Below the pieces are notes generated by a model. That model ran no database searches. It saw only the letters and a list, made by a program, of their open reading frames with translations, and was not told the origin of the DNA. A stretch of DNA of 64,000 bases from Brugia malayi (lineage: Eukaryota; Nematoda; Chromadorea; Rhabditida; Onchocercidae), in NCBI RefSeq assembly GCF_000002995.4, contig NW_025062476.1, positions 13,511,001 through 13,575,000 of the forward strand, in the 5' to 3' direction. This document shows positions 36,300 to 52,037 of this stretch, piece by piece. Positions within the stretch are counted from its first letter, which is position 1. Each line of letters begins with the position of its first letter. Position numbers and translations under genes: made by a program.

Positions 36300-36347
36300 T
36301 GAAGTCATCGATGCATGTATGAGTTAATGAAGTCATCGATGCATGTA
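36300..36347 (+). repeat. 20-bp direct repeat, two exact copies
   Basis: TGAAGTCATCGATGCATGTA at 36300-36319 and 36328-36347. Confidence 0.9.
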
Positions 36348-36839
36348 AAAAAAATGCATCTTTATAAAGCATGCAATCTGATCAGCTTTTTGAAGTCATT
36401 CGTCAAAATGAATGTGCTCATAAAGTTTGTCATTTGACTGCATGTGATTCTATTTTCCATTAATATTATCAATAATTAAATAAAGCACAATAAAATGCGT
36501 CATTAAAATGATATTGCAGAGATAGTATTATATTATAAAAACAATTAATTTCCATTGTGTTATGACGATTATCATTTGGGGGATGAATATAAAATAATTT
36601 TTAGCGCAAATTTTGCTTTATTCAAAGTTATTTAAAGTATATTTTGCTATTTTCTTAAAGGTGAGAATAAATTTGCAATATAAAGTTGAATTGGTATTGA
36701 TGGCAGATCATAAGTAAGTAATAAATGTTTGATTGAAATAATCGAGTTTAAATATAGATATTTATAAAAAATCCTGCAATTTGTAGGAGTTTTTGTATCG
36801 TGAGCAGAGAAATAAATTTTAATACTATCAAGTTTTGTT

Positions 36840-37060
36840 TCAATTAAGTGCTAAAGCTGTTGAAAAATTGCAATTCATAAAAAAAATGTATAATTTGAAC
36901 TTACTTGATCATTTTATACGCATTGCATACGATCTGCTCACATCCGGTCAGGGTCATTTGACAGCTTAAACAAAAAAAAAGCTTTAATAATTCACTTTGG
37001 AACAATATTTCACTGGCGAAATTAATAAAATTTTTAATTAGTTATAACTTTAATAGACTT
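36840..37060 (-). repeat. Diverged inverted copy of the interspersed repeat family
   Basis: Shares the order CAATTAAGTGCTAAA, TGATCATTTTATACGCATTG, GGTCATTTGACA and AATTAATAAAATTTTTAATT with the 19.3 kb inverted copy, at lower identity. It abuts the left arm of the long inverted repeat. Confidence 0.45.
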
Positions 37061-37102
37061 TTAATATTAAAAAAAAATATTAATTACAAATTTAAATATG
37101 GA

Positions 37103-38331
37103 TGACAAAATCGAACATCTATGATAGTATTTCCCTGTATTCTTTTGCGCCCATGAAGATGCGCAATTATTTTACTTCGCTTGCGTTCATGAGGACTGTT
37201 CCATCCTTTTTTTTTCTAGCGAATATCATTTGCTTCCTTTATTGATCTCTAATACATCTCAATATGACATCCTCGTACTATGTGTATTGTCATTCTTCTG
37301 CACAAACGATTTTTTATTTTGTCAATTGTTTTTTTTTAATTGATGCAAATTTTTATTGAATTTTTTAAAAATAAATAATCAAATAAACATTTGCATAGAA
37401 TCTATCATTTCTGATTTTTAGACAGTTCAGTGGGATTTCTTCAGCAACATTTTGTTCCATATTCAATTTATTTTTACCATCGTCTAATATTTTAATGTCA
37501 TTATGGCTCAACAAAGAGCGCAATTATGGAATTTGCTTACAAAAAAAGGCGTTGAATTTACTACCTAAACAAGGTATAACTTTTCATCCTTTTAATTAAT
37601 TATTATTCAATAAGCTTTTTGATTTTAGTCTTGCGGAATTTTTTTTAATTGATTTTGTAATTGTTGTTGTATATTTATATATTTCATATCGTGTATTAGT
37701 GATAGACGTAGTAGTCTGCAGTGATGGTTTTAAATTTTCTGTGTGGCTGTTTTCTTTTTTATTGAAATTTTATTTTGTCAAATATTGATTTGTTTCTAGT
37801 CTATATGAAAATCGAATTCTAACTCAAAACCTGCAAATATTTTCTTAAATATTAACTATAAAATTATAGTCTTAAGACCCATTCTTAATTAATTTTTGTC
37901 ATTGGGTTTTGCTTTGTTTCCAATGTTTATACATATATATCTAACTTCATAATTTTATTTATTTTTTGGTTTCAAACGTTTCTGCGGCAAATGAAATGAA
38001 TCTTAAGCGATTTATTTTTCGTTATTGTTTTAAAGTTTTCATTTATCCACTGCAATAAATTGGCTGATAAAGTATTTATATTAAAGCGTGGTTTTATCTT
38101 ATGATTTATGATTTTTGGTGAACTGTTTAAAATAAATTTACATTCATACTGTTTCCATTAAATACTTACATGGTCATAGGTCCGTTATAATGTAAGCCAA
38201 TGATTTTATGTTAGGCATAATTGATTTCATTTTCAAATACCACTCAATAATCAATCTTAGACAATGGTCTGAAAAGGTGTTTTCAGACAACAATCGATAT
38301 GCTGGCAGTAATCCTATAGTAACTTATGAAA
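37103..38331 (+). repeat. Long inverted repeat, left arm (1,229 bp)
   Basis: Pairs with 40,499-41,727. In the stretches compared base by base the arms match with very rare differences, for example one G/C difference near 38,172 and two changes near 37,118-37,120 at the outer end. The outer end begins TGACAAAATCGAACATC. The arm contains a short frame starting at 37,504 (MAQQRAQLWNLLTKKGVEFT) that stops after 21 codons. No family recognised. Confidence 0.93.
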
Positions 38332-40498
38332 AATTTATTGTTCACAGAAAATTTAATTATTGATATTTTTGTTCCTTTTCATTTCATATTTCTGATATAA
38401 AACAATCTATCTATTTTTAAAGGAATATCAAAAAACACCATTATAATCTGGAATTTCGGATCTTTGTTATTATTTTTATCTTGTGTACATTACATATATA
38501 CTATTATGCTAATTTAAATACAAAAAATACAAAATGATATCCTAATCTAATCTATATTTACGGATAAGGATTTTTAGGCTTAAAAACATAACTTTTGCAA
38601 ATACATAATAATTAGAATTGAGATTTTTTCTTTCGAAGATGGAAAGTTTAAACAGTTCTGTATCATAACATCAAAATCATTATTCTTTATAATTCCAAAA
38701 CACTATGCAGAAATGTTTTTCATGCTATCATATTAAAATATATCCATCCCAAATAACTTATCACTACATTTTTTATTGACAACTTGAACTTTTCATGCTA
38801 AACGCTTTAAAAAATCTATTTCTATACATCAATTCAGCATCATTTATGCAAGTCTGATATTGTCTTCAAAAATTGAAATCTGAATTTGTTTCAGTACCTT
38901 TCTAATAGCTTATTTATGTAGTTGCAGAGGTGCGCTTTTTCACTTTATTTGATCAATAATTACAAATAAAAGTTAAAAATATTGACAAAAAAAAAAATGA
39001 ATTGAAATATACAAAAAAAGTAGAAACAAAAAGAGAGAAAAGATTGCCAAGAAACAATAAACGGCTATAACAATTCCAAGTTGGGAAAGTTACCAGCAAA
39101 ATGAAAACATCAACCAAAAACAAAAAATTTAAGTGCCATATTATCCTTGTACGATGAATAATTCAATTACCACTTTAACAAAAAAGGGAAAATCAATAAA
39201 TAAGACATAATGAAGATTAAGTAATGCAATCAAATCACATCATCTCCTTTTGTCCCTAAGCAAGTTGATAGATGAATGAATTTGTCTTCTATATCCTAGC
39301 AAACTGACTTACTGTATCATTTGTCATGTTATCCTTGCAGTGCTTCTCTGGTAATTAAGTATTACTTAGTCTGATCGCTATGCAAATTTAATGCAAGTGG
39401 AGTTATCATCATACATTACATTAGTTTAGTTAGTCTGATAGGAAGGAAGACAAATTCTCGCGTGTAAAAGAAGATAAAGAAAGTATCACTTTAATACGAC
39501 CAAAAAAGGAAAAAAAACTCCCCGACATTTCCGCACTTATTGGCAGGGAGAGAGAGAGCACCTTCGATGTTTGTAAGGAGTATGAAGGAGTGTGGCGCTA
39601 TTTGTATTTATTTTCTTGCACGGCAATGGATCTACGATTTTTCTTGCTATAAGTTTGTCATTTATAATTAATTGTGTGCTTATTATGGCGGTAGTATTAT
39701 TTATTAGAAATTTAGGGATTTTTCTTCATCTTTTGAAATTAGTAGTGAAAGTTTTCCACTTGAATATTCATTTGGCTAGTATGTGGGAGGTATGCGCCAT
39801 GATACATTGATAAATTACTCTGTGTATAACATCTTAACTTCTTATAGGTCAAACTGGAAGTCTTCTTGGTGCTTAGTATTTTTTTTGTCATTGTGATTAA
39901 TTGTGACATTTTTTTTTTTGAAGCTTTTGTTAGAGAAATGCAACTGTATAAGTCCTTCAGCTTCATTTGTAAGTGATAATCACATTTTAATGTTTTATTC
40001 TATATATTTTATTTTTTATTTAATCTAACTGAAATATGTAAAATTGAAGTTCTTACTGTCAGATTAATGGGAATTTCGTTCAGCTAACGGAACTTTTGTA
40101 TTAACGCAGGAAGAAATATGGAATTCCTAAAAGGTCGGTTTTTTAAAGGATTTGTTTGATGTTAATTTTGTAATTGTATACTATCTTTCCAATAATTCAC
40201 TTGTTAGCCGCATGACAGCGCGTTGAGAATTGAGGAGGAGATTTTTTTGTCCTTTTTGATATGGTGTCATGGTGCTTTCCTTGATCACATAAGTTTCTAT
40301 GCTTAATTAATTTCATGCTTTTTGACAGGACACATATTAATTTACAGATTTCATTTCGCAAGGATTTCTGATTTGTTGTAATTTTGGATATAAATCGATT
40401 AATTGAAAATGGCTATTTAATAAAAATGTTGAACTAAATTCTGGATGAGATTGCAAAAATAATTAGCAAGAAGCGAATAGGTCATAAATATTTCAAAA
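38332..40498. other. Unique spacer of the long inverted repeat (2,167 bp)
   Basis: No transposase or other recognisable gene. Near 39,590-39,810 there is a hydrophobic open frame without an ATG, of a kind common in T-rich DNA. A polypurine GGGAGAGAGAGAG patch lies at about 39,546-39,558. Confidence 0.6.
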
Positions 40499-41727
40499 TT
40501 TCATAAGTTACTATAGGATTACTGCCAGCATATCGATTGTTGTCTGAAAACACCTTTTCAGACCATTGTCTAAGATTGATTATTGAGTGGTATTTGAAAA
40601 TGAAATCAATTATGCCTAACATAAAATCATTGGCTTACATTATAACGGACCTATGAGCATGTAAGTATTTAATGGAAACAGTATGAATGTAAATTTATTT
40701 TAAACAGTTCACCAAAAATCATAAATCATAAGATAAAACCACGCTTTAATATAAATACTTTATCAGCCAATTTATTGCAGTGGATAAATGAAAACTTTAA
40801 AACAATAACGAAAAATAAATCGCTTAAGATTCATTTCATTTGCCGCAGAAACGTTTGAAACCAAAAAATAAATAAAATTATGAAGTTAGATATATATGTA
40901 TAAACATTGGAAACAAAGCAAAACCCAATGACAAAAATTAATTAAGAATGGGTCTTAAGACTATAATTTTATAGTTAATATTTAAGAAAATATTTGCAGG
41001 TTTTGAGTTAGAATTCGATTTTCATATAGACTAGAAACAAATCAATATTTGACAAAATAAAATTTCAATAAAAAAGAAAACAGCCACACAGAAAATTTAA
41101 AACCATCACTGCAGACTACTACGTCTATCACTAATACACGATATGAAATATATAAATATACAACAACAATTACAAAATCAATTAAAAAAAATTCCGCAAG
41201 ACTAAAATCAAAAAGCTTATTGAATAATAATTAATTAAAAGGATGAAAAGTTATACCTTGTTTAGGTAGTAAATTCAACGCCTTTTTTTGTAAGCAAATT
41301 CCATAATTGCGCTCTTTGTTGAGCCATAATGACATTAAAATATTAGACGATGGTAAAAATAAATTGAATATGGAACAAAAAGTTGCTGAAGAAATCCCAC
41401 TGAACTGACTAAAAATCAGAAATGATAGATTCTATGCAAATGTTTATTTGATTATTTATTTTTAAAAAATTCAATAAAAATTTGCATCAATTAAAAAAAA
41501 ACAATTGACAAAATAAAAAATCGTTTGTGCAGAAGAATGACAATACACATAGTACGAGGATGTCATATTGAGATGTATTAGAGATCAATAAAGGAAGCAA
41601 ATGATATTCGCTAGAAAAAAAAAGGATGGAACAGTCCTCATGAACGCAAGCGAAGTAAAATAATTGCGCATCTTCATGGGCGCAAAAGAATACAGGGAAA
41701 TACTATCGTGGATGTTCGATTTTATCA
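40499..41727 (-). repeat. Long inverted repeat, right arm (1,229 bp)
   Basis: Reverse complement of the left arm with equal length, so there is no net indel between the arms. Beyond 41,727 the sequence (CTTTATCGTTCTC) no longer matches the left flank. No target-site duplication is evident. Confidence 0.93.
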
Positions 41728-44700
41728 CTTTATCGTTCTCTTTCCTATATTAGAATGTATTATTAAATATTTTGTTTTTTTTTTTTTTCAGTGTCAGCAA
41801 AGTTCAATTTGATTATTTTTGCATATTCATTCATCCATCTTCCATTTAAATCCTTTTTCTTCTTTTTTTATTCATTTATTTCTTCTGCTTCATCTTACAT
41901 TTGTTGATAATCAATATATTATCAAATATAGATTAATATATTGTTTTTAAAGTAATTCTTAGTAAATAAATTCATTACAATCGATTCTATTGCACAATAC
42001 ACATTTTCAAAAGTAGCAAAAGAGAAGCAAAAAAAACGAAAAAAAGGAAAAAAAAACTATTGGCTGTGTCATTTTTGGACGCTGTAAAATTTGTGCTACA
42101 CAACATAGCTAACACATTTGTTTTAAATAAATTTTAAATTACAACCAAGAAGATTTTGTTAATTAAATTCCTGCATTTTTTCAACAATATTAACAACGAA
42201 ATTGAAATCAATTTTAGATATATTATTTATGTATTTGTTGTTAACAAATTGTAACATTGCAACGATTGCAGATAAGCTCAATTACATTTGGAAAATTAGA
42301 AATGATTGTTGATAATGTAATGATAATGCAATTTTTAATCAATATAATCTTTAGTTTTACAACTTATAAATTTAATACAAAATTATTCCAATTTATTATA
42401 AATTTGTTTCGATTTTCCGGACAATAAATTTTATTATATTTCTAGATAAGACGACAAATGCAAGTTCCTTAAACTCATACTAATTTCAGATAAAGGAAAA
42501 ATGAAAAATTCATAATACAACCAAATAAAGCAATAAATTCATGATGTTTCTGAATGAGTTGATACGTTCATGATAAATTTATTAACCGGAAAATTTGAAA
42601 AAAAAAAAAAGAAAATCCCATAATAGAATCAAAAATACAAAATACATACTAAAATTTCATAAAAAATTTAATAAGAATTAAAGAATTCTAAGAAAACAAA
42701 ATTTTTTTTTTTCACATATTAGTATATAAGTTTATCACCAACTATTATTCCTATTGATTCATTTGCTCATTAAAAGTGCTTATACATTAATAAATTGCAT
42801 TTTGAACACAAAGGATTTCATCTATTGTACGGTACAGTAAGCCAAAATTTTAATTAGTGATAAAAAAACTTTTAATTATCACTTCAATTTTAATATTTTA
42901 ATTAGTGGTAAAAAAAGTAATGATACTCTTTTTAAATCCTTTCTTTTTTTTCGATATTATTTTTACTAATAATTATAGTTATCAAATTTTTTATTTTATG
43001 CGTCATTTTTTTTTTGTGATTCAAATTCTATTTAAGAAATTGAATTTTGTTGCATTACATTATCGCAACAAATTTAATCGTAGTTGTAAATCAACTTCTT
43101 AAGATTTATTTTAAAAAGATTTAATAAGATCACATATGGAAAAAAAAAACGAAAAAACGAAATACTTTATCTTAAATTATATTCTAAACATATTTTTTTT
43201 AATATATATTTTAAATATTTTACAATATTTTAAATTTCAGATTCTAAGATTTAGCATATGTACATTTCGGTTGCAATATATATCAGATCTATATGTTAAT
43301 AAGTGATAAATGACTAATATTAAGTGTTTCACAAAATTTGTAACATATATTTAAATGTTTGTGGTTTTTTCTTCCAATATTTAAAAGTAAATCAGACATT
43401 CAGTAATATAACTATAGTCAAAGATGATTGCAATTCACTGAGAGTAAAATATTTATATTATAAAAAAAAAGGAAAAAGATGAGCTATAATTACACATTGA
43501 AATTTCGAACAATTAGAATGAAAAAAAAAGAAAGGATAATTATGTAATTATGTAGTGAAATTGCATTGAAAAAGAAATTAAAATTATCACCAGAAACATA
43601 TATTATCATTTCAATTGACGAAGCTTTGACAATGATGTATAATTAATATTTAGATTAATAAATTCTCCATTTAATTACTCATACTCCCCATCAAGTATAG
43701 CATCAGTGTAAAATTTTATAATAGCATGATCACTTAAGGTAAGCAATTTCAAAATTTAGTTTTCCATAATAAATCGGATAATTTTACTCTGTGATTCATA
43801 CGATAATTAATTCGATTCCTATCATTTCCATGATATTTTTGACAAAATTTTATCAATTTTCAAAATATTCCAACATTCATGATAATATTTTATTTCTGGA
43901 GTGAAAATAATATCACATATAGAAATTTTTATATTATCATTTTAATCATTTACATTTTATACTAACGTCATTTTCATTTCTGTTCTTTCTTTAAATTATA
44001 ACTGCTTTACATTGTCGAACAATTATTAATCATACATGCTCATTTCATTCGCACTGAAGCATTTCGAATTGCAATACCATTTACGATAGCACCATCATCA
44101 TCATCACTCAAATTATCTTTTTTTTCAAAAATCTTTCTATATTTGTGATTTCAACTTTTTTTTTTAAATTAGTGATAAAACTGAAAAATTTTACAGGTAA
44201 ACGACTTATTAAGACGACATAAATTTTGATCTCATCAAAACGAAAGATATAACCAATGTTAATGTCATCCAGTACTATTATCAAAATGATCCAATTTTAA
44301 GATAAGCAACTAATTTCACTAATAAAATTTCATTTTTACTCACTAAAAATAAAAAAAAAATTAGGGAATATACTATTTTTTGCAATTATAACAAATGCAA
44401 AAATATTAATTAGTTTCAATGAGATAATTGAAAAATTGAAATCGTTAAAGTTCATTATAATTAATGCAACTTTTAATTGCTCTAGCATCATACCATGTTT
44501 AACATATATTAAAATTAGCAGTGGTGTTTGAATAAAGATCAATTAATCAAAAATAACAGAGGTGATAAGAATGATAAGGCTTGCTAGGCTAACATAACTA
44601 GGCTCAATTTGTTAACTCAATTATTGTCACACACATATCTCTTCCCACTCCTTTTTTTCTTTCTCTTTTCTTCACCCTTCTTTCATCTCATACATTTGTT

Positions 44701-44760
44701 TGTCCAGTGAACATTAAAACTGCCTGAAAAGAGTGCTATTATTTTCCCAACAAAAATTTT
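41728..44760. other. A+T-rich non-coding DNA
   Basis: Poly-A and poly-T tracts and short ORFs with no family resemblance. Nothing supported as a gene. Confidence 0.6.
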
Positions 44761-44895
44761 ATTGATTTCATCTCTCTCTCTCTCTACTTATTTTCACAAC
44801 TAAGGGCAAAAAAAGAAAAAAGAACTGATCAATCAGTCACCTCTATTCATCACTTCCTTTCATCATATCTTCACAACATACATATATATGCACGT

Positions 44896-44960
44896 AGAGA
44901 GAGAGAGGGAGGGGAAAGGAAAAGAAAGAGAGGAGGAGAGAGAACGAGAGAGAGAAAAAA
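44896..44960 (+). repeat. Polypurine (GA-rich) tract
   Basis: 49 consecutive purines (44,896-44,944), one C, then purines to 44,960. Confidence 0.9.
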
Positions 44961-45017
44961 TGAAAAAGTATGAAGAAATCCCTCAGGAATCCCTTTATCT
45001 CTCTCTATCACATTCGT

Positions 45018-45100
45018 TGCGTGTATGTGTGTGAGTATGTGCGTGTGCTCTGCATGCGTGCATGCGTGTGCGTGTGCATGCATGCATGCGTGTGCGCACA
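45018..45100. repeat. TG / CATGCG alternating purine-pyrimidine tract
   Basis: From 45,051 to 45,100 every step alternates purine and pyrimidine, with repeated TGCATGCG and GTGTGCG words. Confidence 0.9.
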
Positions 45101-45329
45101 ATGTCTACGTGAATGTATATGCATCGAATGAAAGTGCTAAGGGAATTGTCGCGCCTATTCGATACGATCCTTTTTCTCCTTCTCATTTCATTGCTAATTG
45201 CAAAGTGAAAGTACACCTCTAACATTGGAACAATTTCTTCTGTTATTACCATCTGTACACTTCCAAATGTCCCAATTCCTAACCATTTTCCCATACCCTA
45301 CTACCATTTCTGCCAATGGTACCTCTCTG

Positions 45330-46010
45330 CCCGGTGGTATCCACCTAGTACCTACCTACCTACCTCTATCTACTTATCATTTTTCGTCTACCCAATAAAC
45401 ACCCAATCTATCTATCGATTAGTGACTCTCATTTGCCTACTTTCCACCCACGCTCGTCTATTATCGGATCATCTATTTTCGTCTGCCGTCTTCATCCTTA
45501 TCACCCACAATCATTTATCTCTCAATCACTGATGCGTTTACTGATTTATTATCCACTCACCTGTCCATTGGTCACAACTCGTCCATCCACTGGTCGCTGA
45601 CCATTGATCGCTCACCTGTCCATCCACCGATCACCTCATCCATCCATGAAGCACCCACTCGCCCACCTACCAATCATCTACTGATTCACCCATCAAGCGA
45701 TTCACCCATTAGCAACCACCACTCACCGACCTATGGAGCACCCAGTAACCCACTCCGGTCCGACTACTCACCGATCCACCTATCAACCGGTCACGGACCT
45801 ACCCTACCAACCAGTCACCGATCCATCTATCAACCACTCACCGACCCATCCGTCAACCACCCACTCACCTATTAACCACCACTCGTTCATCCATGGAGCA
45901 CTTACCCGGCCACCAATCGATCGGCCACCTGGCGATTCTCTTGTTGACCACCCACTCGCCCATCCGTGAAGTACCTACCCCTGATCCATCGTCCACTTAC
46001 GGACCATAGG
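45330..46010 (+). repeat. C-rich degenerate minisatellite
   Basis: Words such as CCATCCACCGATCACC, TATCAACCACTCACCGACCC and CACCCACTCGCCCA recur with 4-base (CCAY/CACY) substructure. The + strand is rich in C and A and poor in G, and GC content is far above the flanks. The open frame at 45,733-45,969 reads as Pro/Thr/His/Ser repeats and is explained by the repeat. Confidence 0.85.
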
Positions 46011-47487
46011 TCTCCAATCAGTCATCTGCCTAACTTGAAGCAATTGTTGTTCCATTGTGTCAGTGAGAACATCTTTTCAGTGGAATTTCTCTCTTCCCTG
46101 TTTTCAAGTGTTCAGTATTTAGACATTACTGTTGTTGTCCTCACGAATTTGTGCTTACTAATAATATTTCATAAAATAATTGAGCCATTCTCGTTTTCTT
46201 TTTTTTTTTGTATTTTTCCTTTTTCTAAGTTTTTTTTTTCTTTTTTTTTTTTTAAATATTGTTTGTTTAATTGGCTTTCACATAAAGGTTTTTTTGGTTA
46301 TAAAATAATGGACATTTTTTAATGATTTTTTTCTTTAAATTTTAACTTTATAATTTACACTCCTCTCTTACTTGTTATTCTCGATATTCTGATGGATGAT
46401 GGAGACAAACAGTATGGTATTCTTATATATTTCTATAGAAAATGAAGATTTTCAGATGTAGAATTAGTATATTATCGGAAATTAATTGCATCAAATTAAG
46501 TCTTTTTTTCATTCTTTGCTTTCTTTTTCTTTTCCTTTCAAATTCTTCATGTAAGAAGATTATATAGAAATGAAACTTTTGAGTTATGATTTTTTTGCCT
46601 TTTAAATAAATTAATTTTTGATTATATCGAACAAATACTGTTATAAATATATGCAATGAGACGTAGCAAATTACTTTCTTTCCTGCTAAAAGACAAATTA
46701 CAATGGAAAGTGCAAATTTTTTTTAAAACAAAAAATTAGTTGAAAATGATTTAAAATTTATTTTTCTTTGCTTTTTTTTCCGTCTTTCTTCTGCGTCTCA
46801 CCTCCCCTCTCGTCTATTTCTATGACATAACGATGAATATGTTGTAAGAAGATAAAAATATTCTGTGCACTAACAGTATGAAAATCTTCCTATGTTTACT
46901 TGTAGTTTCTTCTTGTGCATTATGAAACTGACATACTACTCCGTCAATATTTTCTAGCTTCTTTTCTTTTCTTGTCAAATTTCAGATAATAGACTCGTAA
47001 AATGCGTATAGTTTAAAAATTCCATAAGACAAAGATATTGTTATAAATGAAATTTATTATACGATCGAATGAAAGGGATGGACAAATTTGATGTAGTTAT
47101 AAAATTAATTGAAATGTTGGAAAGCAAGTGGTACTAGCTATTTTTGTTTAGTTGATTTAAAATTCAATAAAATATTTGGATAAGATGAAAGAAATAGTAG
47201 GTGAATTTGTTCAGTAACAGCATTTCAAATACCATCTGAATTAAAAAAAAAAAAATTAGTGTTGAACAAAACTACCAGGACAATATATTTGTGTAAAGTT
47301 AAGAAGAGGAGATACTTTTATGATTCTAAACCGATATCAATTAATGTGATTTGTGATACTTACATTAGTTGACAGTTTTATCTCACTGTTATTTGCATAA
47401 TCTTTGCTACTGATATAGAAAAGAAATCGTATTAATATGTATGCATAAACAAAATAAAAGTCTCCTTTTCATAGTGTTTTTCATTTT
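46011..47487. other. Upstream region of enolase
   Basis: T-rich near 46,190-46,330, otherwise ordinary A+T-rich DNA. No coding exon recognised. Confidence 0.5.
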
Positions 47488-47489
47488 AG
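47480..47489 (+). promoter_or_regulatory. Likely splice-leader acceptor of the enolase mRNA
   Basis: TTCATTTTAG, 36 bases before the enolase ATG and preceded by a U-rich stretch. It matches nematode trans-splice acceptors in position and sequence, though a conventional 5' UTR intron is equally possible. Confidence 0.45.
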
Positions 47490-47525
47490 TGGCTTTCTCT
47501 CCGAATAAGCAGCGCATCGTCAACT

Positions 47526-51768
<4,243 letters not shown>

Positions 51769-52031
51769 ATTATAAATCATTAATATTATCAAAAAAAAAA
51801 AAAAAAAAGCATTTTAATTGAGCGGTATTCTTCAGATCTTACTTTTATCAGTCCTATATTAGTTGTTATGCCATGCAGTTACACTAGCTGTTCGCGTTCA
51901 GTTTACTTAAATTAATTTCTTTTAATTTTAAATTATTTATCGTTGTTCTCTATTTATTCGTAGTTCTTAATCATAGTTTTTATAGCTTATTCGAATCAAT
52001 TATATCTAATAATTAAATTTGGTGTTATAGT

Positions 52032-52037
52032 AATAAA
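52032..52037 (+). promoter_or_regulatory. Polyadenylation signal AATAAA after enolase
   Basis: 264 bases after the stop codon, followed by a U-rich stretch. Confidence 0.55.

Noticed and set aside
39592..39810. Hydrophobic ORF in the inverted-repeat spacer as a membrane protein gene
   Set aside because: No ATG, no clear splice sites and no family. T-rich DNA commonly yields such Leu/Ile/Phe-rich frames.
44995..45294. ORFs over the TG/CATG tract giving Cys/His/Ala/Met repeats
   Set aside because: Direct translation of the alternating dinucleotide repeat on both strands.
45733..45969. Open frame rich in Pro/Thr/His/Ser
   Set aside because: Produced by the C-rich degenerate repeat. Several frames stay open over the same stretch, and there is no splice or start context.
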